Origin: Lachnospiraceae bacterium
GTDB lineage: Bacteria > Bacillota > Clostridia > Lachnospirales > Lachnospiraceae
DNA: 64,000 nucleotides
Reading direction: 5' to 3'
Assembly: GCA_019423745.1 (NCBI GenBank)
Contig: JAHZAV010000004.1
Coordinates: forward strand, 975 to 64,974
The notes beneath the pieces are model-generated. The model saw only the letters and a list, made by a program, of their open reading frames with translations, did not search any database and was not told the DNA's origin. The position numbers were made by a program, and so were the translations under genes. Positions 51,518 through 61,630 of this stretch are shown here, piece by piece (position 1 is the stretch's first letter; each line of letters starts with the position of its first letter).

Positions 51518-52538
51518 TCTTTTCTGTAACAGCTGTTGTTTTTGCTTTATAACATGGAACCATAAGTTCCGCTTCTTCTCCTGCTGTCTCGCTTTCTTCA
51601 ACGATCGCTCCAGATAAGTTCTCGCCTTCTGCCATTTGCACTGCATATTTGGCGGCTTTCTCTGCCAGATCTTCTACTGGTCTGTAAATCGTCATTGACT
51701 GTGTACCTTCTTCAATCCGTTTGCAGGCTTCCGTTTCTGCATTTTGGCCAATAACCGTCACATCGTCAGTTCTTTGTTCTTTTTTTAAAATTTCAGCCAC
51801 TGTGCCTGCCATTGTATCTGTTGCACATACGACTGCGTCTGCCTGTTCGCTCACACTCTGGAATGCTTCTTCGACAGCTTTTTTTTCATCTTCAGTGCTC
51901 CATGAAGAGCTGTTTCCTCTGTAAATAATTTTCCAGGAATCGCCACATAGTTCTTCTTCCACTGTATCTGCTGTATTCTGGCTGTTCTGATCGTTTTGCG
52001 GACCGCATATTACCATAATGCTGCCCCCGTCAGGCAGTTGGGTTTTTATTTCCTCTGCTATCTGCTCCCCAGCCATCTGACTGTCTGACCCTACATAAAG
52101 GTCCGTCTGCTCTCCTTGAATCATTCGTTCATAGGAAACTACCAGAATACCTAGATTTCTTGCATTTCGTATCTCTTCCTCCAGTGCGCTGCAGTCTACC
52201 GCTGTAACAATAATGACATTAACACTCTCCTCTGTAAACTGCCGGATCTGTTCTTTTTGTGTTTCCACATCTCCTTCTGCACTTTGGATATCCGCCACGA
52301 CTCCCATCTTTTGAAAGGTTTCTTCCATAACTTTCTGTTCGGTTTCCCGTCGTTCCGGTTCCATGGAATCAAAAGTTACACCTATTTTTATTTTTACACT
52401 TTCTTCTTCTGTCTCCGTTTCTTCTTCCGAAACTGTTGTACTAGTTTCTTCACCGGACTTTTTTTGGGATAAACAGCCAGTGAAACTTCCAATTACAAGT
52501 ATACAGATAAAAACCGCTGCAAGATATTTCCATTTCAT
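51486..52538 (-). CDS. Sugar-binding lipoprotein, 3' end in a palindrome
   Basis: A 350-aa substrate-binding protein of the ribose/xylose type with a lipobox Cys22 (GSFTGC), a long Glu/Thr-rich linker, and the core VNVIIVTAVDCSALEEEIRN, SIMVICGPQNDQNSQN and VVCATDTMAGTVAEI. The last residues (NVSKWGRNTF) are encoded by the palindrome at 51459-51517, so the original C-terminus has been replaced. No permease or ATPase gene is next to it; it may serve another importer or act as a sensor. The next gene is the second xylulokinase. Confidence 0.85.
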   Translation of the reverse strand: MKWKYLAAVFICILVIGSFTGCLSQKKSGEETSTTVSEEETETEEESVKIKIGVTFDSMEPERRETEQKVMEETFQKMGVVADIQSAEGDVETQKEQIRQFTEESVNVIIVTAVDCSALEEEIRNARNLGILVVSYERMIQGEQTDLYVGSDSQMAGEQIAEEIKTQLPDGGSIMVICGPQNDQNSQNTADTVEEELCGDSWKIIYRGNSSSWSTEDEKKAVEEAFQSVSEQADAVVCATDTMAGTVAEILKKEQRTDDVTVIGQNAETEACKRIEEGTQSMTIYRPVEDLAEKAAKYAVQMAEGENLSGAIVEESETAGEEAELMVPCYKAKTTAVTEKNVSKWGRNTF

Positions 52539-52582
52539 ATTTTTATCCTCTTTAAGTTTCCTGTTTCAGTCCAAAAGGTCTG

Positions 52583-53431
52583 TTATTCACCGCCAAGCTT
52601 GCTTGCAACAAACCAGCCAGCAACAAATGTAATGATCCCCACGATCAAAGTTATTACAGAAAAACTGCTCCAGTCTACTTTTAAAAGAATTGCAATCGGA
52701 GATGCCACAATCAAGCCGATAATCGCATAATATGCATGGATTTCCGCTTTCATGAAAATAAATTCAATCAATTTGGCAATCAGGAAAATGCCAAGCACTA
52801 CTCCAATTCCAAAAGGTACTAATACACCACACTGTACAAGAATACTGTCTAAATCAAAAGACAACACTGCATCAATAAAGTTATTAATGGTTTTTAAAAT
52901 TGTGTCATAATATCCTAAAAGCATCAGCATCATAGAACCACTGACGCCTGGAATTACCATAGTTGCAGCCGCAACAATTCCCACTAAAAGAAGTTTGACT
53001 ACATTTATAAAGGAAAAGCTGATATCTGCTGCTTTTCCGCCTGTCTCCCCCATTACAGCCATCAAAATAACAATAGCAAAAAAGATCAAAAAAGGAATCA
53101 TTTTTCCGATCGTAACAGAATGTCCCTTTACTTTCTTGAAAATGAAGGGAAGACTTCCGGCAATAAGACCACAGAAAGCAAAATTAGTAGGAATCGGATA
53201 GTTTTCCAGAAGAAATTCAAATAATCTGGATAATAAAACAATGGCAAGACCAGCCCCGATAAAAATCGGCAGCAAAAGCTTCAGACTCTGTCGGAACTCG
53301 CTCTTCAGGTGGGTAATTGCATGGATCAGTTTATCATATAATCCCATAGCGACCATCATGGTCCCGCCGCTGACTCCTGGAATAATATTGGCAATTCCAA
53401 CTACCATTCCCTGTAACACTGTTTTTAACAT
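52583..53431 (-). CDS. DUF368 membrane protein (PopT-type undecaprenyl phosphate translocase)
   Basis: A 282-aa protein with about eight membrane helices. GMVVGIANIIPGVSGGTMMV and the repeated VIPGVSGSMMLMLLGYYD are the DUF368 signatures; members move undecaprenyl phosphate back across the membrane for cell wall synthesis. It starts 13 bases after the aminotransferase gene and is probably co-transcribed. Confidence 0.9.
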   Translation of the reverse strand: MLKTVLQGMVVGIANIIPGVSGGTMMVAMGLYDKLIHAITHLKSEFRQSLKLLLPIFIGAGLAIVLLSRLFEFLLENYPIPTNFAFCGLIAGSLPFIFKKVKGHSVTIGKMIPFLIFFAIVILMAVMGETGGKAADISFSFINVVKLLLVGIVAAATMVIPGVSGSMMLMLLGYYDTILKTINNFIDAVLSFDLDSILVQCGVLVPFGIGVVLGIFLIAKLIEFIFMKAEIHAYYAIIGLIVASPIAILLKVDWSSFSVITLIVGIITFVAGWFVASKLGGE

Positions 53432-53444
53432 ATATCTGTTCTCC

Positions 53445-54500
53445 TTATTTTTGCATATATTTTTTCAAAAATTCAAATAACTTTTGCATCTCTTCTTCTG
53501 TACCAATGGTTATCCGCAGATATTGACGAATCCGCTCACTATCCCAGTGACGTACATAAATGCCCTGTTCTTTCATCGCTTCAAACATCTCTTTTGCATC
53601 ATATTCCGGATGAGTTGCAAAAATGAAATTTGTATTTGAATCTGTAAATGAAAAACCAAGAGAGGCCAGTTCCCTTTTTGTCTTCTCTCGCGTATCTATA
53701 ATTTTCCTGATTGTGTTTTCAAAATATTCCCGATCTTTTACCGCTGCCTCACCACATATAAGAGACGCCCGGTTCAATGTATAAGAATTAAAAGAATACT
53801 TCACATCATTCAGATAACGAATCAGCTTGGAATTACTTATCGCATAAGCGATCCGCATACCTGCCATGGAACGTGCCTTAGAAAAGGTCTGCGTTACTAC
53901 CAGATTCTCATAACGCCCAATTAATTCTATAGCCGATCTTCCTGCAAAATCGATATAAGCCTCATCTATGATTACAATAACATCCGGATTGTGAACAAGA
54001 ATATCCTCTATAAAATCCAAGCCCTCATAAATAGCAGTCGGTGCGTTTGGATTTGGGAAAATAATCCCTCCATTTTCCCGGTAATAATCTTCTTTTACAA
54101 TGCGGAAGTCTTTATCCAGCTTAGGACACTCATAGGGAATCTTGTATAACTGGGCCCATACTTTATAAAAAGAATAGGTAATGTCTGGAAAAAGAATCGG
54201 CTTTGAAGAGTTAAAAAACGTAAGGAAACACATTGCCAGTACATCATCTGACCCAACTCCCACAAAAATCTGATCCTCACCCACTCCATAAAAATCTGCC
54301 AGTGATTTCACAAGCATACTACAGGATGGATCCGGGTAAAGTCTGAAATCGCTGGTATCAATCTCTTTCAATACCTGTTCCACTGCCGGTGAAGGCGGAT
54401 ATGGATTTTCATTTGTATTCAGTTTAATCACCTTATTCTGGGGCTGTTCTCCCGGCACATAAGGTATCACTTTTCGTATATTTTCTTCTAATTTACTCAT
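53445..54500 (-). CDS. Histidinol-phosphate aminotransferase-type enzyme
   Basis: A 351-aa class II aminotransferase. ATG 54500 (GAGG before it) gives MSKLEENIRKVIPYVPGEQP. KLNTNENPYPPSP, VGVGSDDVLAMCF, IIFPNPNAPTAI, IIDEAYIDF and TQTFSKARSMAGMRIAYA (PLP lysine) match HisC; no other his genes are near. It could act on histidinol phosphate or an aromatic amino acid. Confidence 0.85.
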   Translation of the reverse strand: MSKLEENIRKVIPYVPGEQPQNKVIKLNTNENPYPPSPAVEQVLKEIDTSDFRLYPDPSCSMLVKSLADFYGVGEDQIFVGVGSDDVLAMCFLTFFNSSKPILFPDITYSFYKVWAQLYKIPYECPKLDKDFRIVKEDYYRENGGIIFPNPNAPTAIYEGLDFIEDILVHNPDVIVIIDEAYIDFAGRSAIELIGRYENLVVTQTFSKARSMAGMRIAYAISNSKLIRYLNDVKYSFNSYTLNRASLICGEAAVKDREYFENTIRKIIDTREKTKRELASLGFSFTDSNTNFIFATHPEYDAKEMFEAMKEQGIYVRHWDSERIRQYLRITIGTEEEMQKLFEFLKKYMQK

Positions 54501-54510
54501 ATTCATCCTC

Positions 54511-55698
54511 TTAAAAGTACTCTTTAGAAAGTTCTTTAAACTTCGGCAGAGAATTGATAATTGTCTCATATGCCACACAATAAGCCAGTCTTACATAACC
54601 AGGACATGCAAAAGAACTGCCAGGTACCATCAAAATATTATATTTTTTAGCGGCTTCGCAAAATTCTTTTTCATTCTCTACCGGTGATTTTACAAACAAA
54701 TAGAAAGCACCTTCTGGTTTTATGCATGTAAATCCGCATTCTTTCAGTCCTTCGTAAAGGGCTTCTCTGTTTCTGTTATAGAATGAGATATCCGTTTTTT
54801 CATTCAGACATTTTGCCACAACTTTCTGCTGCAAAGTAGGTGCGTTTACAAATCCAAGAATTCTTGTTGCTACGTTAGCTGCAGACTGAACCTCTTCACT
54901 GTCAGTCACCTCATCGGGTATAACAAGGTATCCAATCCTCTCTCCGGGAAGAGAAAGTGACTTACTGTAAGAGTATCCTACAATTGTATTATCATAATAC
55001 TTTGTCAAATACGGAACTTCTGCGCCATCATAAACCAGTTCTCTATAAGGTTCATCTGAAATCAGATAGATTTCTGTTCCGTACTCCTTCTGCTTTTTCT
55101 CCATAATTGCTGCCATTTTCTGTATCGTATCCTCAGAATAAACAACTCCTGTAGGATTATTAGGTGTATTAACAATAACCGCTTTTGTCTTTGGAGTAAT
55201 TTTCTGTTCAAATTCATCAAGCTTAGGCTGGAATGTCTCTGTATCAGGAGAAATTTCAACCAGTACTCCGTCATAATTATTTGTATAAGAACGATACTCT
55301 CCAAAATAAGGGGCAAACGCAATCACTTCATCTCCAGGATTGAGCAGAGTTTTTAAAATAACATTTAATCCGCCTGCTGCTCCTACTGTCATGATAATAT
55401 TTTTCCCGCTAAAGGAAGTTCCGAATCTTTCATTTAATGAATCCGCTACTGCCTGCCGTACATCTGCATATCCACTATTGCTGTTTGTGTATCCGTGAAG
55501 CACAATAGGATCCTCCCCGTCTACCAGCTCTATGATCGCCTTTTTCACAGCTTCCGGTGCCGGAACATTGGGATTTCCCAAACTAAAATCATATACATTT
55601 TCCGCCCCATAAATAGAAGCCAGACGGTTTCCCTCTTCAAACATTGCACGGATGGCAGAACTATTTGCCACCATACCCTTCATTTTATCTGCGATCAT
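54511..55698 (-). CDS. Class I aminotransferase (aspartate aminotransferase type)
   Basis: A 395-aa PLP enzyme. FSLGNPNVPAPEAVKKAI, IMTVGAAGGLNVILKTLLNPGDEV, VIVNTPNNPTGVVYS and VGYSYSKSLSLPGERIGYLV (PLP lysine in SKSLSLPGER) identify it. The substrate is not determined from sequence. It ends 10 bases before the HisC-like gene, and DUF2156 lies 12 bases upstream, so all three probably form one operon. Confidence 0.88.
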   Translation of the reverse strand: MIADKMKGMVANSSAIRAMFEEGNRLASIYGAENVYDFSLGNPNVPAPEAVKKAIIELVDGEDPIVLHGYTNSNSGYADVRQAVADSLNERFGTSFSGKNIIMTVGAAGGLNVILKTLLNPGDEVIAFAPYFGEYRSYTNNYDGVLVEISPDTETFQPKLDEFEQKITPKTKAVIVNTPNNPTGVVYSEDTIQKMAAIMEKKQKEYGTEIYLISDEPYRELVYDGAEVPYLTKYYDNTIVGYSYSKSLSLPGERIGYLVIPDEVTDSEEVQSAANVATRILGFVNAPTLQQKVVAKCLNEKTDISFYNRNREALYEGLKECGFTCIKPEGAFYLFVKSPVENEKEFCEAAKKYNILMVPGSSFACPGYVRLAYCVAYETIINSLPKFKELSKEYF

Positions 55699-55710
55699 CT
55701 TATCTCCTCC

Positions 55711-56631
55711 TTACTGTACATCTGCCGGATTCTTCTCTGTTACAAGCCCTTTTTCTACCATAAATGCAGGACGGTAGGAACGCTTTGCTTTTCTAAGTCC
55801 TTCTTCTCCGGTATCTTCTTCCCGGTTCACATACTTGTACTGCATACACTCATGCTCTACAAATTGCTGATTAATCATTGGATATGCTCCCTGAACATCT
55901 GGAAATGCCTTTTCAATATGCACTACAAAGGTATCAGAACATAACGGTTCTCCCATGGTAAATGCCACAATCTGTCCATCCACACGTAAAATTCCACCTT
56001 TTAACTCCAGCTCTTCAAAGAGCCTCAGAGAATTAAGCGTAACACACATCTCGGAATTTTTTTCCGGATCATCCTCACATCCGTTTTGATTTCTCCATTT
56101 CAAAGCCATCTGAAAACATTCTTCTACATTTTCCTTGGACATGGATTCATAACTCCATCTTCCTTCATAGGTGGCTTTAAATTTATTGATATGATTTCTT
56201 TTCCCGTGAAGCTTCTTTCCGGAAAGCGTGCAGAGTTTCTCTGACTCATAGACATAATCTGCCAGATCCTCATTATATTCTACCTGAAATCTACCCGGAT
56301 ACCAGATCTCAAGCTGTTCAAAATGATCCGGTGTCACATTGTAAAGACAAAGCGGTTTCCCTCTCTCCTTACTGTATTGATCCAGCTTGTCGATCGCAAG
56401 TTTCACACATTCCGGTTTCCCTGAAGGATAAGCAAACGCAAGGCCTTCCTCATCCTCACTTTTAAAAACCAAGGCATTTTCAATCACTGCATAAGTTACA
56501 TTGTAAAATCTTGCCCACAAGAAAACATTTACAAAAGTACGTTCACAACTGCGGCTGGTATAATGTTTAAAATAATGTGTAATAATGTCCTTATCCTCCA
56601 GCTGTGGCCGTTTAAAATCATATTCCAGCAT
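55711..56631 (-). CDS. DUF2156 (phosphatidylglycerol lysyltransferase C-terminal-like) protein
   Basis: A 306-aa soluble protein of two GNAT-like halves. LHGKRNHINKFKATYEGRWS, LELKGGILRVDGQIVAFTMG and MINQQFVEHEC match DUF2156, the domain that in MprF moves lysine onto lipid. No membrane part is present, so the acceptor is unknown. It opens the small aminotransferase operon. Confidence 0.85.
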   Translation of the reverse strand: MLEYDFKRPQLEDKDIITHYFKHYTSRSCERTFVNVFLWARFYNVTYAVIENALVFKSEDEEGLAFAYPSGKPECVKLAIDKLDQYSKERGKPLCLYNVTPDHFEQLEIWYPGRFQVEYNEDLADYVYESEKLCTLSGKKLHGKRNHINKFKATYEGRWSYESMSKENVEECFQMALKWRNQNGCEDDPEKNSEMCVTLNSLRLFEELELKGGILRVDGQIVAFTMGEPLCSDTFVVHIEKAFPDVQGAYPMINQQFVEHECMQYKYVNREEDTGEEGLRKAKRSYRPAFMVEKGLVTEKNPADVQ

Positions 56632-56666
56632 ACTCTAACCTTCTTTTCTATTGTCTCTCCTGCTCG

Positions 56667-57737
56667 CTACTCGTTCATATTTGCCAGTTTTGCTGCCTGA
56701 TCTGCTGCAATCAGGCTGTCAATAATCTCATCCAAATCACCATTTAAAACGCTGTCAAGTTTGTGAAGTGTCAGCTTGATACGATGATCCGTTACTCTTC
56801 CCTGTGGGAAATTGTAAGTACGGATTTTTTCTGAACGGTCTCCCGTTCCAATCTGGCTTCTTCTTGCCTCTGCCTCTGATGCCTGCTTCTTTTCCATCTC
56901 CAGATCATACAGCTTGGACCGCAGCAAACGGAATGCCTTCTCTTTGTTCTGCAGCTGTGATTTTTCTGTCTGGCTGTAGATCACAATGCCTGTAGGATAA
57001 TGGGTCAGACGCACAGCCGAGTCTGTAGTATTGACACACTGACCTCCATTTCCTGAAGCTCTCATAACATCGATTCGAATATCCTTTTCATCGATCACAA
57101 TATCTACTTCTTCTGCCTCAGGCATAATGGCAACTGTAATCGTAGACGTATGAATACGTCCACCGCTCTCTGTCTCCGGAACTCTCTGCACACGATGCAC
57201 TCCACTTTCGTATTTCAAACGGGAATAAGCCCCCTGTCCGGTGATCATAAACACAACTTCTTTAAATCCGCCAATTCCGTTTTCACTTACGGAAATCAGC
57301 TCCGTACGCCATCTCCTGCTTTCTGCATAATGTACATACATACGATAAATCTCTGCTGCAAAAAGAGCCGCCTCGTCGCCACCTGCTCCGGCACGGATTT
57401 CCACAATAACATTTTTATCATCATTAGGGTCCTTTGGAAGCAGTAAAATCTTCAACTCCTGCTCCAATTCTTCTACTTTTGCCTTGGAATCATTTAATTC
57501 TTCTTTGGCAAGTTCCCTCATTTCTTCGTCTGTTTCTTCCTCCAACATAACAAGGCTGTCTTCAATCGCCTGTTTACTTGCTTTATATTCTTTATATGCC
57601 TCAACAATGGGAGTCAGATCATTCTGTTCTTTCATAAGCTTGCGGAAGCGTTCCTGATTGTCTGCTACTCCCGGCTCCTGCAGCTCGCTCATAATTTCTT
57701 CATAACGAATGAGCAGATCCTCTAATTTGTCAAACAT
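56667..57737 (-). CDS. prfA: Peptide chain release factor 1
   Basis: A 356-aa class I release factor. [21 protein letters not shown] and the catalytic [19 protein letters not shown] (GGQ) are present; the region between has the anticodon-like loop typical of RF1. It reads UAA and UAG in the ribosome. The prmC gene follows upstream in the operon order and modifies the GGQ glutamine. Confidence 0.95.
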   Translation of the reverse strand: MFDKLEDLLIRYEEIMSELQEPGVADNQERFRKLMKEQNDLTPIVEAYKEYKASKQAIEDSLVMLEEETDEEMRELAKEELNDSKAKVEELEQELKILLLPKDPNDDKNVIVEIRAGAGGDEAALFAAEIYRMYVHYAESRRWRTELISVSENGIGGFKEVVFMITGQGAYSRLKYESGVHRVQRVPETESGGRIHTSTITVAIMPEAEEVDIVIDEKDIRIDVMRASGNGGQCVNTTDSAVRLTHYPTGIVIYSQTEKSQLQNKEKAFRLLRSKLYDLEMEKKQASEAEARRSQIGTGDRSEKIRTYNFPQGRVTDHRIKLTLHKLDSVLNGDLDEIIDSLIAADQAAKLANMNE

Positions 57738-57761
57738 TTTTTCTCCTCCTACCTATTCACA

Positions 57762-58646
57762 CTATGCTTTATTGTACCTTCCCATTACCACACGGTCAAG
57801 TCCTGCCAGATCCTTTTTTGCAGCCACCTCCGTATATCCTGCCTCTTCCATAAGATTTATGACATCCTCTTTCTGGTCACATCCAATCTCAAAAAGAAGC
57901 CAGCCCCTGTCTGATAAATATTCTCCTGCTTCCTCTATAATTTTCCTGTAAAAATACAGTCCGTCTTCTTTTCCATCCAGCGCAAGCATCGGATCATAAA
58001 GCCGGACTTCATCCTGAAGTTCCTCGATTTGGGACGTCTGGATATAGGGCGGATTTGACACAATCATATCATAACATCCCGACAGATGTTCAAAAAGATC
58101 ACTGGATGTAAACTGAACCTCTGCCCCCAGTCTGCGGGCATTTTCCCTTGCTGTTTCCAAAGCTTCCTTGGAAATGTCACTCCCTGTGAACTCCATGTCC
58201 CATGTCTTTCCTTTTCCTCCCAGAATCAGCTTGCTAAGGCTGATAATTATACATCCGGACCCGGTACACAGATCCAGAATCCGCATATGATTTTCCGCTT
58301 TTTTCAAAGCTTCCTCTACAAGAATTTCTGTATCCTGCCTTGGTATCAAAACATGCGGATTAACCTGAAACGGAAATCCCATAAATTCCTGCTGGCCTGT
58401 AATGTGCTGAAGAGGAATTCTTTTTGCCCGCCTTTGAATCACTTCCATATAAAGGGAGCTTTCGTCTTCTGAAAGCTCCCGATCCGGTTCCAGATAATAT
58501 TGACTTCTGGTGACCTTTGCTGCATATTCCATCAAAAGCCATGCATCCAGCTCTGGCTCCGGCACCTTGGCAATCTCTAAAAGTTCGATTCCTTTCCGAA
58601 GCATCCCTTTAAGAGTCAGATTTTGTTCCAAATGTTTCTGCTTCAT
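57762..58646 (-). CDS. prmC: Release factor glutamine methyltransferase
   Basis: A 294-aa SAM enzyme that methylates the GGQ glutamine of RF1 and RF2. ATG 58646 follows GGAGG. LIPRQDTEILVEEAL, ILDLCTGSGCIIISL (SAM site) and MIVSNPPYIQ (NPPY) are diagnostic. It overlaps the DUF1385 gene by 38 bases and is followed by prfA. Confidence 0.95.
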   Translation of the reverse strand: MKQKHLEQNLTLKGMLRKGIELLEIAKVPEPELDAWLLMEYAAKVTRSQYYLEPDRELSEDESSLYMEVIQRRAKRIPLQHITGQQEFMGFPFQVNPHVLIPRQDTEILVEEALKKAENHMRILDLCTGSGCIIISLSKLILGGKGKTWDMEFTGSDISKEALETARENARRLGAEVQFTSSDLFEHLSGCYDMIVSNPPYIQTSQIEELQDEVRLYDPMLALDGKEDGLYFYRKIIEEAGEYLSDRGWLLFEIGCDQKEDVINLMEEAGYTEVAAKKDLAGLDRVVMGRYNKA

Positions 58647-59547
58647 ATTTCCTCCAGTCAAAGACAGCCTCTACTGCCTGTATTGCCACCTCAATCATGC
58701 CGTCGTCCGGCTCCTTTGTCGTCATCTTCTGAATCCAAAGCCCTGGCTTACTTAAGAAATTAATCAGCCAGAAATCGGAATTTCCTGCCAGACGTAAAAC
58801 CTCATAGGATATTCCTGCTATAACGGGAAGGAGGGCAATTCTCACTGCCACCCGCATGACAACGGAATCAACCCGAATCACCAGAAGAAGGATAATGCTG
58901 ATAGCCAGCACAAAAAACAAAAAACTGGTTCCACACCGTTTATGCTGTCTGGAACTGATCCTGACATTTTCTACGTTCAGCGGAAGTCCATGTTCAATAC
59001 AATTAATACACTTATGTTCTGCGCCATGATACATGAAAGTCCTTTGTATATCCTCTGTTCTGGAAATCAGCATAATGTAGATTAGAAAAATCCCAATTCT
59101 CACAAAACCTTCGATTACAGTTCTGATATGGTATGATGGAATCAAAGGTTTTAAAAGGCTGGATAAAAAATAAGGAAGTACCATAAATATGGCTACTGCC
59201 AGAACAATGGAAAACGCCATCACGCCACGCATCATCCACTTCTCCTGCTGCTCTTTTTTCTCGCTTTCTTCTTTAGTAAGAGGCTTTGCATCCTCTTCCT
59301 CTTCAAAAAAAGAAGCTGAATACATCAAAGTCCGCATCCCCAGTACAAGGGAGTCAATAAAGTTAAAAATCCCCCTGATAAATGGAATTTTTGCCAGACA
59401 TCCTACTTTTCCGGCTGCTCCGGTATAGCGGTCTTTGTGTACTACAATCTCTCCGTCCGTTTTCCGAACTGCCACCGCATAGTCTTCTTTGTTTTTCATC
59501 ATTATGCCTTCCAGCACCGCCTGTCCGCCGATGTTTGATGATTTCAT
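58609..59547 (-). CDS. DUF1385 membrane protein
   Basis: A 312-aa protein. IGGQAVLEGIMMKNKEDYAV and MYHGAEHKCINCIEHG are the family signatures, followed by RHKRCGTSF-like RQHKRCGTSFLFFV and four or five membrane helices. Function unknown, but nearly always next to prmC and rpmE in Clostridia. Its 3' end overlaps prmC. Confidence 0.9.
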   Translation of the reverse strand: MKSSNIGGQAVLEGIMMKNKEDYAVAVRKTDGEIVVHKDRYTGAAGKVGCLAKIPFIRGIFNFIDSLVLGMRTLMYSASFFEEEEDAKPLTKEESEKKEQQEKWMMRGVMAFSIVLAVAIFMVLPYFLSSLLKPLIPSYHIRTVIEGFVRIGIFLIYIMLISRTEDIQRTFMYHGAEHKCINCIEHGLPLNVENVRISSRQHKRCGTSFLFFVLAISIILLLVIRVDSVVMRVAVRIALLPVIAGISYEVLRLAGNSDFWLINFLSKPGLWIQKMTTKEPDDGMIEVAIQAVEAVFDWRKYEAETFGTKSDS

Positions 59548-59578
59548 ACCTTCCTCCTGCTGTTTCTCGCATATACAG

Positions 59579-59611
59579 AACGGGTTGAGATTGTCAAAAC
59601 CTCAACCCGTT
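59579..59611 (-). terminator. Hairpin after the L31 gene
   Basis: Perfect 11-base arms AACGGGTTGAG / CTCAACCCGTT at 59579-59589 and 59601-59611, 12 bases after the stop codon at 59623. The T-run is poor, so it may only weaken read-through into the DUF1385 gene. Confidence 0.6.
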
Positions 59612-59622
59612 TACCGTCTTTC

Positions 59623-59826
59623 TTATTTGTCCAATCCGTATTTCTTATTGAACTTATCTACACGTCCGCGTGCCTGAGCAGCTTTCTGCTGGCCAGTGTA
59701 GAACGGATGACATTTGGAGCAGATTTCTACGTGAATATCTTCTTTTGTAGATCCTGTTACAAATGTGTTTCCACAGTTGCATGTCACTGTTGCCTGATGG
59801 TAAGCTGGATGTATTCCTTCTTTCAT
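59623..59826 (-). CDS. rpmE: Ribosomal protein L31, zinc-containing form
   Basis: A 67-aa protein. CNCG (Cys 16, 18) and CSKC (Cys 36, 39) bind zinc; the rest ([28 protein letters not shown]) is standard. AGGTG precedes the ATG. Confidence 0.95.
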   Translation of the reverse strand: MKEGIHPAYHQATVTCNCGNTFVTGSTKEDIHVEICSKCHPFYTGQQKAAQARGRVDKFNKKYGLDK

Positions 59827-59926
59827 TTCATTTCACCTCTTCTTTATTCTTGCTGCGCATATGCGCATGGATTCTATTCGTTTTTCTAAACAGCTCTGTA
59901 ATTGTATCACAAAACTTTCTTCTTGT

Positions 59927-61399
59927 CTATATTATTTTTGTCTTTTTTACCATTTGAACGAGTTCTCTGTTTGTCTTCGTTCTGGAAAACATATTCAAAA
60001 TATTATCCACTGCTTCTTCTGCTCTCATACCATTTAATGCACGCCGCATAGAGTCCACTGCTTCCTGCTCTTCTTTTGTAAGCAGAAGATCTTCACGTCT
60101 TGTCCCTGATTTAGGAATGTCAATGGCCGGGAACATTCTCTTCTCTGACAGTTTCCGGTCAAGGACAAGTTCCATATTTCCGGTTCCTTTAAATTCCTCA
60201 TATATCACATCGTCCATCTTGCTTCCCGTATCTACCAGTGCCGTTGCAAGAATGGTAAGACTTCCGCCTTCCCGCATATTTCTTGCCGCACCGAAAAATC
60301 GTTTGGGCATATGCAAAGCTGCCGGGTCAAGACCTCCTGACAGTGTTCGGCCTGACGGCGGTACCGTAAGATTGTAAGCCCTTGCAAGCCGGGTTATGCT
60401 GTCCAGAAGAATCATAACATCCTTCCCATGCTCTACCAGTCTCTTTGCCCGTTCAATCACCATTTCAGATACTCTTTTATGATGCTCCGGCAATTCATCA
60501 AAGGTAGAATAAATAACTTCTACATTTTTCCCTTCAATGGTCTCCTTAATATCTGTTACTTCCTCCGGTCTTTCATCAATCAAAAGAATCAGAAGATGCA
60601 CTTCCGGATTATTTTTTCTGACAGACAGTGCCACCTCTTTTAAAAGAGTCGTTTTACCTGCTTTCGGAGGCGATACGATCATTCCCCTCTGTCCCTTTCC
60701 AATAGGAGAAAGAAGATCCATAATGCGCATGGCAGTACTGCTTCTTCCACTTTCCAGCGACAGTCTTTCATTCGGAAATATTGGTGTCAGATCCTCAAAA
60801 TTGGGTCTTTTAGCTGCAACCGCCGGATGAATCCCGTTAATTCTGGATAAATATAAAAGAGCACTGAATTTTTCCTGCTGTGTCTTAATTCTTGTATTCC
60901 CTTCCAAAATATCTCCGGTTTTCAAGTTAAAACGCCGAATCTGTGAAGGTGATACGTAGACATCATTCTCACCAGGAAGATAATTTTCACAACGGATAAA
61001 TCCATATCCGTCAGGAAGAACCTCCAGAATCCCATTCGCTGTCACCCCACTGTCCAGACGGTCAATATCATGCAATTCCCTGTCACCGGTATTAGCAGAT
61101 AGTTCTTTTACATTATCCTCCGTCACCTTGATCTGCGTGGAATTATTTTTTTTATAAGATTCGTTTTTATGCTGCTCTCCTTTTGTGTCATTTCTTGTTT
61201 CCTGCCGTATTACAGCCTTTTTCTCATCCGGTCTTTTTTCCTCTGCCTGCTTTTCTTCCGTTTTATTTTCTTTCTCGTCTTCTTCTACCATGCGGTCAAT
61301 GAGCTGTGCCTTCTTCATTGCCGAAATGCCGCGCAGCCCCCTTGCTTTTGCCAGTTCTTTCAACGTGGCAAGAGGCAGGGTCTCATATTTTTCTCGCAT
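59927..61399 (-). CDS. rho: Transcription termination factor Rho
   Basis: A 490-aa ATP-dependent RNA translocase. ATG 61399 gives MREKYETLPLATLKELAKAR, the Rho N-terminal helices. Residues about 40-110 are a highly charged insert (Glu/Lys-rich), common in Clostridia. Then comes the RNA-binding OB fold (GILEVLPDGYGFIRC) and the ATPase with SPPKAGKTTLLKE (P-loop) and VMILLDSITRLARAYN (Walker B). It is a single gene, probably self-controlled through its leader. Confidence 0.95.
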   Translation of the reverse strand: MREKYETLPLATLKELAKARGLRGISAMKKAQLIDRMVEEDEKENKTEEKQAEEKRPDEKKAVIRQETRNDTKGEQHKNESYKKNNSTQIKVTEDNVKELSANTGDRELHDIDRLDSGVTANGILEVLPDGYGFIRCENYLPGENDVYVSPSQIRRFNLKTGDILEGNTRIKTQQEKFSALLYLSRINGIHPAVAAKRPNFEDLTPIFPNERLSLESGRSSTAMRIMDLLSPIGKGQRGMIVSPPKAGKTTLLKEVALSVRKNNPEVHLLILLIDERPEEVTDIKETIEGKNVEVIYSTFDELPEHHKRVSEMVIERAKRLVEHGKDVMILLDSITRLARAYNLTVPPSGRTLSGGLDPAALHMPKRFFGAARNMREGGSLTILATALVDTGSKMDDVIYEEFKGTGNMELVLDRKLSEKRMFPAIDIPKSGTRREDLLLTKEEQEAVDSMRRALNGMRAEEAVDNILNMFSRTKTNRELVQMVKKTKII

Positions 61400-61559
61400 A
61401 TACACTGATCCTTTCTCTTCTCAATTTTCAAATGAATAAATAAATTCGGGAATTTTCGTCTGACCTGACAACCTGAAATATGGATTTATTATACTATATG
61501 TTTTTCTCTTTTTAAAGTCCTAATTTTTCAAACTATGCTTCTATGATTGTAAACTTTTG

Positions 61560-61588
61560 TTGCGTCCGGTTATGATGAATGATATGAT
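61560..61588 (+). promoter_or_regulatory. Promoter of the malic enzyme gene
   Basis: TTGCGT (61560-61565) and TATGAT (61583-61588) are 17 bases apart and lie about 43 bases before the ATG at 61631. Moderate match to consensus. Confidence 0.5.
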
Positions 61589-61630
61589 TATTAACAGTCC
61601 TAATAAAAATAAGAAGAAGGTGGAATACAA

